Assembly: GCF_954871325.1 (NCBI RefSeq)
Contig: NC_088776.1
Coordinates: 4,099,985 to 4,163,984, forward strand
Source: Gordionus sp. m RMFG-2023
Taxonomy: Eukaryota; Nematomorpha; Gordioida; Chordodea; Parachordodidae
Direction: 5' to 3'
Length of the DNA: 64,000 bases
Position numbers and translations under genes: made by a program. Shown piece after piece: positions 57,305 through 64,000 of the stretch. Under the pieces are notes generated by a model. That model was not told the origin of the DNA. It worked only from the letters and a program-made list of their open reading frames with translations, and ran no database searches. Numbering within the stretch: position 1 is the stretch's first letter; each line of letters begins with the position of its first letter.

Positions 57305-58139
57305 TTAAGTAATGTAGTCTTTTAAATAAGCAGGTTTTTGTTTAATTCGCATCGGTCTAGAAATCGGTGTTACGTTATTTTTATCAGTACATTTTATATT
57401 TTGGTCCAGACTTTCCTCCTTAAAAGAATCCTTAGAGTCAGAAACAATAAGTGTGTAAAAACAATTTCTTATTATTAATTGATCTAAGTGTCTCCTTAAA
57501 ATACCTTTATCTGCCTTAATTTGGAACATCATGACACTCTCTTTGTGTGTGACCATGCCTTTACACCATTTGTCATCACCTTGTACTTTATACTAAACAA
57601 AATCTCCTACGTTAAAGGTTCTATTTCGTGGTAAAGTAACGTTGATTTTGTTCTCCTTCTCTTCTAACGGTTTTAATAAGTCCCATTTAACTTTAATATC
57701 TCGATTAAACATTCTCTTGGAAGGTGTAACTCCTGTAGTGTCATTACGCGTGTTTCTGTAATTAAATTATGTGTTTTGAAGGTTCTCACCATGCGTTCTA
57801 CCAGGCCATTGGATTGCTGGTATATGCGGAAATGAGCACATCTTTGATATTATAATCATTGCAAAATTTTCTTAAAATCATTACTTGTGAAGTTAGTGCC
57901 ATTATCAGTAACTATAGTTTCAGGTATTCCATATAGCGAAATTGTTTTGAAAATTTCTTTTAAAGTAATATCGGTCGTAATATTTTTAACAGGAACAATA
58001 ATTGGAAATTTGCTATAGGTATCGACTATTATCAACCAATTTTTTGTGAAAAACGGACCCGCATAATCTATGTGTTTCCTTTCAAATGGTTTGGTTGCCG
58101 AAGCCTATGATTTTTGTATCTTTTTAGGATTGTCATGAT
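57305..58139 (-). pseudogene. gypsy integrase catalytic core and C-terminus
   Basis: Minus-strand reading gives HIDYAGPFFTKNWLIIVDTY, then KFPIIVPV, IVTDNGTNFTS (second Asp) and NGLVERMVRTFK (Glu), the D, D-35-E arrangement of retroviral-type integrases. The tail ends RIKQKPAYLKDYIT with a stop, as gypsy integrases often do. At least two frameshifts separate the blocks. The N-terminal zinc domain lies on the other side of a hAT insertion. Confidence 0.9.
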
Positions 58140-59655
58140 CAGAGTTGTTAAAAGATACTTTTTAAATGGATCTAGATACAGATACAGATACATAGTCTCA
58201 AAAGTTATCTAGATACAGATACAGCGTCTAAAAAGTTATCAAGATACAGATACATTTTTTATGCTCTTATAGATTTGCATAAACCTAAATTAATATTATA
58301 TTGTGAAAATTCATGAAATGAGCTAAAAATTTATTGACGCGATATAACATTTATCAGAATATAACTAAAATTATAATTTTAATATAATATATGAAAATAT
58401 ATGATTAAATAATTATTAGATTTCAGTAATAAAATATTTTCAAAATTTTGATCATTTAGGCATCCTCGTTTATCTGTGAAGACATTTTTAGCAACACTAG
58501 TCTTTCCACAGGGGCGCTTGAAGGAATTGTAGTGTTATATTTAATAAATAACAATTTTATATCAGTTCTTTAAAAATGCTAAAATCTCTACATTTATTTT
58601 TGAAAAAGTTATTTAAAATTTGTTGATTATCAAAATTTAAATCATTATTAGAAATTATATCTGCTGTAGGGTACTGAAAAAAATCTGAAATTAAATTATT
58701 TGTTTTTTTTGGCAGGTTATTTGCTTGCAGTCAGTTGATGACTTTGATAATTCACCAGCTAATCTTTGTATCAATTGTTTTCTTTTATAATGGCTGCATG
58801 CCATCTATAATAAAAGCAATAATTAAATCATCTAAAGTGCTTTGAGTTAAAGTCAAAGGTCTTTTAGCAAAAATATTATTGGAAGATGAGCCTTGCCAAT
58901 ATTTTCTTTAGTATTTTATTTTCCTTCCCCTTTTTTATTTTTGTTAACAAGGTTGGATATTTTCTCTTAAAATTTTAATTAGAATTTTAAATATATAATA
59001 TCTATACCCTTATGTGCTTCACGATATTGCACGTTGAAGTCATACAGACGGATATTTTTTATTTTTAGGTAGACACGGCAAACCTTTTACCATCAGTAAT
59101 TGTTTTCTTTGTTTTGAGATATTATTTTAAATTATGCTCAATTTGGCCATGGTAAAGCAATAGAACTTGTTTTGTTGCTTCCTCTTCTTCATCGATATAG
59201 ATCTAAATAAATATATAAACTTAAAAATTTAGTTATAAAATAAAATTTACCATTTCCATATTGTAATATTAAAATTTGTATGGTTTATTGATAAACTCGG
59301 ACATAATATTTAAATTTATGAATATTTATATATATTTTTTATATATAAGTTTTAATATTTTATGTATATATAATTCTTTATTATAGTATTAATAAATATT
59401 AATATATAATATATATATATTTATTTATTTCATAAGCTCATATGAAATAAAATAAATTTTACAGTCAAATATTTTTATTTATATTAAAAAAAGGGGTATA
59501 TAAAATGTATCTTAAAAAGTATCTAAAAACAGATACAGATACCTCTAAAAAAATATCTAGATACAGATACCTTTCTAAAAAATCTATCTTGATACAGATA
59601 CAGATACTACATTTTTATATCTAGATACTTGTATATAGATACTTTAACAACTCTG
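58140..59655. mobile_element. non-autonomous hAT element, 1,516 bp, inserted in gypsy integrase
   Basis: Ends CAGAGTTGTTAAAAGATAC and CTTTAACAACTCTG; 8-bp duplication GTCATGAT at 58132-58139 and 59656-59663. Both subterminal zones hold several GATACAGATAC motifs (58170-58255 and 59520-59640). No open frame of note between. It is the long form of family C; the short copies near 1.0, 1.7 and 14.1 kb share its ends. Confidence 0.95.
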
Positions 59656-60180
59656 GTCATGATATATGTTACAATCGTCACAACTTTTCACATCCACGTC
59701 TATGTCATTATTTATACCAGACCACCATATATAATCTTTGGCCAAGGATTTGATTTTTCCTTCTCCCAAGTGACCTTCATATAACGACTGTAGTACATTT
59801 TTTCTCATAGAAAACGCAATTATGATTTTGTTGCTTTTGTAAAGACAATCCTTAATTATACTTAATTCCAATTCAATGTTTTTATAGATATTGTTCTTTA
59901 TAGGCACGTTGTTCTTAATATCATTTATGACTTGTTTTAATTCAATATCTTTGAAAGTTTCATCACGTATTTGATTAAAATTGATAGGTAAATCCACAAA
60001 GTCATTTATTATTGTGATATTTTCTACAACTTCATCGTGACATTCTTGTGGAAATCTCAAGAGACAATCAGGAACAATATTATATTTCACGGCTTTATAC
60101 TTTATATTAAAATCATATCCTCCTAATGTTATATTCCACTTCTGTAGTCTTAAGGACATAGTACTATTGTCCTTAAGACC
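59656..60180 (-). pseudogene. gypsy RNase H end, connection and integrase zinc domain
   Basis: Minus-strand frame starting SLRLQKWNITLGGYDFNIKY and PDCLLRFP, the usual passage after RNase H. It then gives YEGHLGEGKIKSLAKDYIWW and SCDDC, the H-H-C-C integrase zinc-binding domain. The first histidine of that domain (normally L-H-x-G-H) is a tyrosine here. A 29-bp near-palindrome (CTTAAGGACATAG...) lies at the 60150 frame break. Confidence 0.88.
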
Positions 60181-60201
60181 CTTGGTGAAAGTGGTGTATG
60201 G

Positions 60202-61250
60202 TCAGTAATAATTGTAAATTTTGTGCCGATTAAGTATTCCTGGAACCTCTTTATAGCGAACATAAATAGCGAGAGCCTCACGTTCAATATTGGTATAGTT
60301 CATTTCGGATTTTAATAAGGTTTTCGACGGAAAAGCTATTGGTTTTTCTTTGCCGTCTTTTTCAGTATGAGATAATACAGTTCCTAAACCACATTTAGTA
60401 GCGTCAGTGGCAGTTCCTATAGGTAATTTAAAATAGGTCAAGGCAGGAAGAAGACTAATCAACTTCCTAAGATCATTAAAAGTGTTCTAAGTTCCAAGCC
60501 CATTTTTCTTTGTTGTCAATTTTATATAGAGAATCGTCTATTTCTGCAAAATTATTCAAAAATTTTCTATAGTAGCCAGCCATTACCAGAAATGTTGATA
60601 ATTCAGCAGCTGATTTTGGTTCTGGCATTTTAATTATTGCTTCAATTTTGTCGTGATTAACATGAATCGATGACCCAGGAACCTCACTTTATTTTTAAAG
60701 AACACATTTTGTTGAAGTTAGGTACTAGCCCAAACGATGATATTCTATCAAACACTTTTTTTCATGTTATTTAGGTGAGCTTCATCGTTTTTTCCGGTTA
60801 TAAGTAAATCATCAATATAAAATATGACGTCTTTCATGTCACCGAAGATTTGATCCATCATCTGTTGGAAGATTGCAGATGAGGTCTTTAGCCCAAATGG
60901 AAGTCTAGTAAATCGATAATATCCCTTGTGAGTAGATATAGTTAAAATATTTCTGCAACTTTTATCAATTGGAACCTGTAAGAAAGCATTTTAAAAGTCG
61001 ATCTTCGTAAATTTCTTTCCTTATGAAAGTTTAGCTATTAGATCATTAATTCGTGGAAGTGGGTATATGAAATCTTCTAGAGCTCGGATTTACGGTGTCC
61101 TTAAAATCAGCGCAAAGCCTAATGCTCCCATAATTTTTGTAGACGGTGGTAATAGGACTTGCCCATCGAACATCATTCACCCCGGCTCAATAATTTCATC
61201 ATCGTATCCATTTTTAAGTTCTTTGCTCACAAGATCAATTTTTGAATAAG
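60202..61250 (-). pseudogene. gypsy reverse transcriptase and RNase H
   Basis: RT blocks on the minus strand: YRFTRLPFGLKTSSAIFQQM (60890-60935) and FYIDDLLITG, whose YIDD catalytic motif is at 60808-60819. RNase H follows at 60462-60202 with GTATDATKCGLGTVLSH, the NYTNIEREALAI block and then KEVPGILNRHKIY. RT begins within the frame 61818-61177 and continues in other frames, so at least two frameshifts break it. Order protease-RT-RNase H-integrase identifies Ty3/gypsy. Confidence 0.92.
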
Positions 61251-61818
61251 GTATACGTCTAGATGGTATAATTTTAGGTTGGGCATCTCTTCTTAAATGT
61301 AACTTGACAATTGTGTTGTTGATTGGTCCGTTAGTCAATTTGGATTCGCACTCTTTAATCAATTTTTTTATTTCATCTTCGTAATTTGTGTCAATATTTG
61401 CTATAAATTTATTTAAAATATTTTTGAAAGCGTTGATCCATGTACGTCCCACTCCCAACAAGGCATTTTTTCTTGACTCTACGACTACCGCTTGTAAATA
61501 TTTTGAGATACCTTCATAAGTCACTTTAACTTGAGTAATGCCAATGATCTTAATTAAATTTTTGTCATAGGCGGTAAGTTGTAACTCGGATCTTTTAACA
61601 TCTCTAATACCAAGTTTTTTAGCCAAATCATGAGGTATTATGGTGTATTCGGAACCCGTGTCGACTTGCATAGTTGTTATAATATCATTTACTTTAGTAG
61701 TCATAAATGCCTTATCTTTATCATTAAGCATGTCACCAGGTAAATTGTTAATGTTAAAATCGTTATCAACTTTGTTTTTTGTAGAGTCGACTTTCTTCAA
61801 CAATTTCTTCAAATTCAT
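61177..61818 (-). pseudogene. gypsy protease and start of RT
   Basis: 213-codon minus frame. Residues about 50-62 read TTMQVDTGSEYTIIP, the D-T-G active site of a retropepsin; LLGVGRTWI (about 120) is the second conserved part. The end (RRIPYSKIDLVSKELKNGYD) is the usual beginning of gypsy RT. The frame is open, so this part has decayed least. Confidence 0.9.
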
Positions 61819-61829
61819 ATTATGGTCGT

Positions 61830-62260
61830 TGTTGTTATATTATATTTGCTTTCTCTATTATTGTCGCGACCTCTATAATTATTTGAATTGTTACTATAAT
61901 ATTGGTAATTATTACGATTTCGATCACCATATTGGATCTGTTTTCTCTGAATCATGTTATGTATCAAATCTACCGTAATTAGATTGATTATTTTATTATT
62001 ATTGTAGCGATAGTTTGTAGTTATAATTATTATAATTATCATGGTATCTAGAATTATTATTACCGTAATTCCTATCATAGTATCTAAAATTATTATTGTC
62101 GTAATCCCTATTTCTATACCTATTATAATTATTATCTCTATTATCATAATTTTTTCTAAATTATATATAAAATTATTATTAGGTCTAAAATAATTATCAT
62201 TGTCATTCCTGCAATAATATCTAGGAAATTATCGGAAGAGCTTTGGTTAACTAAACTTCT
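61830..62260 (-). pseudogene. gag C-terminal Arg/Asn/Tyr-rich tail
   Basis: The long isoleucine-rich open frame here is misleading. The adjacent minus frame reads YNRYRNRDYDNNNFRYYDRN and then GNNNSRYHDNYNN, a repetitive basic tail of the nucleocapsid type, lying exactly between gag and protease. The repeat unit is about 45 bp. No CCHC zinc knuckle was found. Confidence 0.65.
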
Positions 62261-62501
62261 GTGCTCATTATTTTTTGTTAAAGTTTTTATCTTTATCGGA
62301 ATTTGTATCATAATTCACATAACTTATTATCGATATCTGATTCATTATTAATGCTATCTAATCCACTTCCTATATCCACCATTTTATTTAAGGTTAAATT
62401 AATATTTTTACTTAATTAATATTTTATTTTATCGTTTAATGTAGAGGCATCTTAACTTTTCTTTTATTACTATCATCTGAAAATGACATTTTTTATTCAA
62501 T

Positions 62502-62828
62502 TTAGATAACGTTCCATTCTAAAATATTTTCATTAAAATTTTGTGTTAAGTTAAATTTGTTAATTGAAATATTTTTATCCTTTGGGAAAAGGTATCCTAA
62601 TTTCTTAATCACTATATTAAGATCTAAAATCTCAGTATTTGAACAAAGAGATTTAATATTGTAAAACACATCATCAGATAAATTAGCAAGTAAAGTATTT
62701 ATTTTAACGGAGTCCGATGATGTGCTGGTCGAATAGTAGTCAAGTACCCTTTCTATGTAAACCTCAGTCAGTGCTCCAATAAGCTTCGGAAACTTATAAG
62801 GTGTGTAATTAGGCAATTTTATATCCAT
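62502..62828 (-). pseudogene. gypsy gag N-terminal part
   Basis: Minus frame from an ATG, 108 residues (MDIKLPNYTPYKFPKL at the start; DYYSTSTSSDSVKINTLLAN and DVFYNIKSLC inside), with spacing like the capsid-type region of Ty3/gypsy gag (a hydrophobic helix, then LLANLSDDVF). The rest of gag is frameshifted. Confidence 0.7.
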
Positions 62829-62832
62829 TTAT

Positions 62833-63680
62833 TTGTTATCTTTTATAAAATATTATATTAACATAATATATCTTAAACAAAAATGTTTGTTTTTTCGTAA
62901 TATAAAAATGATGATGTTTAAATCTTCACAAATGTGCATCTTATTTGCACGAACTCTGAATCATTGTATGCAAAAAACTTGCTATTTAAGGCCTCTTAGT
63001 AACGTAGCATCTCCTTCAAGTTATAAAACTCGAAGAAGATGTCTCCCTATATTGTACATTACAATTATCGGTAAGCTCTCACAAAATATCATATACCGAG
63101 ACCGCGGATTGAATATTAGTTATTTTAAATGAATACATCAAAATTTTATAATAATTTGTTGTTAAAAGTTTTTATATAGGAATTATAGAAATTTTTTTTT
63201 AAAAAATTTATTTAATGTTTTTGCATGTTAAATATTAAATCTCACCATTAAAAAAAAATGGAAGAGAAAAAAATTCAAAAAAAATAAAATATATAGGGTT
63301 ATGGTGAGTTTTTTTTTACCATATCACCCCGGGGTACCATGTAAAATATATATTTTTATTTTAGTATAACTATCTTTTTCAGAACAATTACAACATATAT
63401 ATGTTTCAGTCCACTTTATTTAATAATATCTAATTAAGATCATCTTTATTTAATAATATTAACATTCATGTTTATACATTAATAATTATCAAAAAAATAT
63501 ACAAACTACGCTTCGGAAATCCATATAAAAATCCCCCAACCAAAAGGACATGTTCCCTTCTTAACAAAAGAACATGTGATCCCTTTCTTTAAGTTAATCC
63601 CCAAGGAAAAATTAATTATTCATATCAGAAAATGACTGACATTTAGTATCTTATATTAAATTTATTTCTTCTTTTTTTAA
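62833..63680. other. gypsy 5' untranslated region and unassigned sequence
   Basis: Between gag and the right LTR. No primer-binding site was identified. The 99-codon plus frame at 62833-63132 is not supported by homology. Confidence 0.4.
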
Positions 63681-63681
63681 C

Positions 63682-63855
63682 GGCTACAACAATATATATT
63701 TTTTATACAAAAATTAGAATATAAAAAAAAACTAACTTACAAAAAGTTATCAATCAAGGCGAAATAAAAGAAAAAGTACATATTAAAAGAACCAGTTAAA
63801 TAATTATTTTTTTACAAAATTAAATTGAATAATCCTTATTCAACAAAAAGATTAA
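63682..63855 (-). repeat. gypsy element, probable 5' LTR (recognisable part)
   Basis: Matches 56686-56850 (TTTTTATACAAAAATTAGAA, ACTAACTTACAAAAAGTTA, CAAGGCGAAATAAAAG). The match fades after about 63850; the outer limit may lie near or beyond the window end. Confidence 0.65.
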
Positions 63856-63947
63856 AATCTTTAACTTGGTTTGTTTATATTGATATAAATAATTTTTTAC
63901 AACCTTGGATAATTAAACCATAAAAAAGTTAATTAATTTAGTTAAAA

Positions 63948-64000
63948 TCCCTTCCTTCCTTCCTTCCTTCCTTCCTTCCTTCCTTCCTTCCTTCCTTCCT
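63948..64000. repeat. TTCC microsatellite
   Basis: At least thirteen perfect TTCC units, running off the window end. Confidence 0.97.

Noticed and set aside
61815-62147. 110-residue Ile/Thr-rich frame resembling a membrane protein
   Set aside because: It is the shifted reading of the Asn/Arg/Tyr-rich gag tail.

Overview
The window is very AT-rich, repeat-laden nuclear DNA from an animal. Evidence: a canonical U2 spliceosomal RNA gene, split genes with GT-AG introns, an intron-free seven-helix (rhodopsin-type) receptor, Ty3/gypsy and LINE pieces, and many hAT-type elements with 8-bp target duplications. I cannot fix the phylum from sequence alone; a small-bodied invertebrate with a compositionally extreme genome fits. 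No bacterial features are present.

Layout. (1) About 0.9-16.4 kb, plus strand: a gene of at least eight exons that no single open frame reveals. Intron phases agree at nearly every junction. The product is a basic, low-complexity nuclear-looking protein ending in a cupin fold resembling the C-terminal dimerisation domain of centromere protein CENP-C. Its introns are packed with MITEs, a tandem repeat and hAT relics. (2) 17.8-18.0 kb: tail of a LINE reverse transcriptase. (3) About 18.46-37.08 kb: a large imperfect palindrome. Each arm carries the same U2 snRNA gene pointing inwards, followed by an AT-rich satellite of about 30-bp units with a higher-order period near 700 bp. The spacer between the arms holds a TATA-flanked element with a tRNA-like piece, a gypsy integrase relic, MITEs, and a second palindrome (28.23-31.50 kb) with a different centre. 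(4) 37.7-38.2 kb: a foldback element, then a long stretch without genes. (5) 41.2-53.9 kb: a diverged duplication. One copy has the intact 415-residue receptor and is interrupted by a 2.1-kb hAT element; the other has a receptor pseudogene with a large internal deletion. Copies of the U2 upstream region, without U2, flank both. (6) 54.36-56.69 kb: a DNA transposon with roughly 190-bp inverted ends and a decayed but recognisable open frame. (7) 56.69-63.9 kb, minus strand: a decayed Ty3/gypsy retrotransposon (gag, protease, RT, RNase H, integrase) split by a 1.5-kb non-autonomous hAT element with a clean 8-bp duplication. (8) The window ends in a TTCC microsatellite.

The genes with probable function are the cupin/CENP-C-like gene, the two U2 genes and the receptor. 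Nearly everything else is transposon-derived. All homology statements come from reading motifs; none was tested by a database search.
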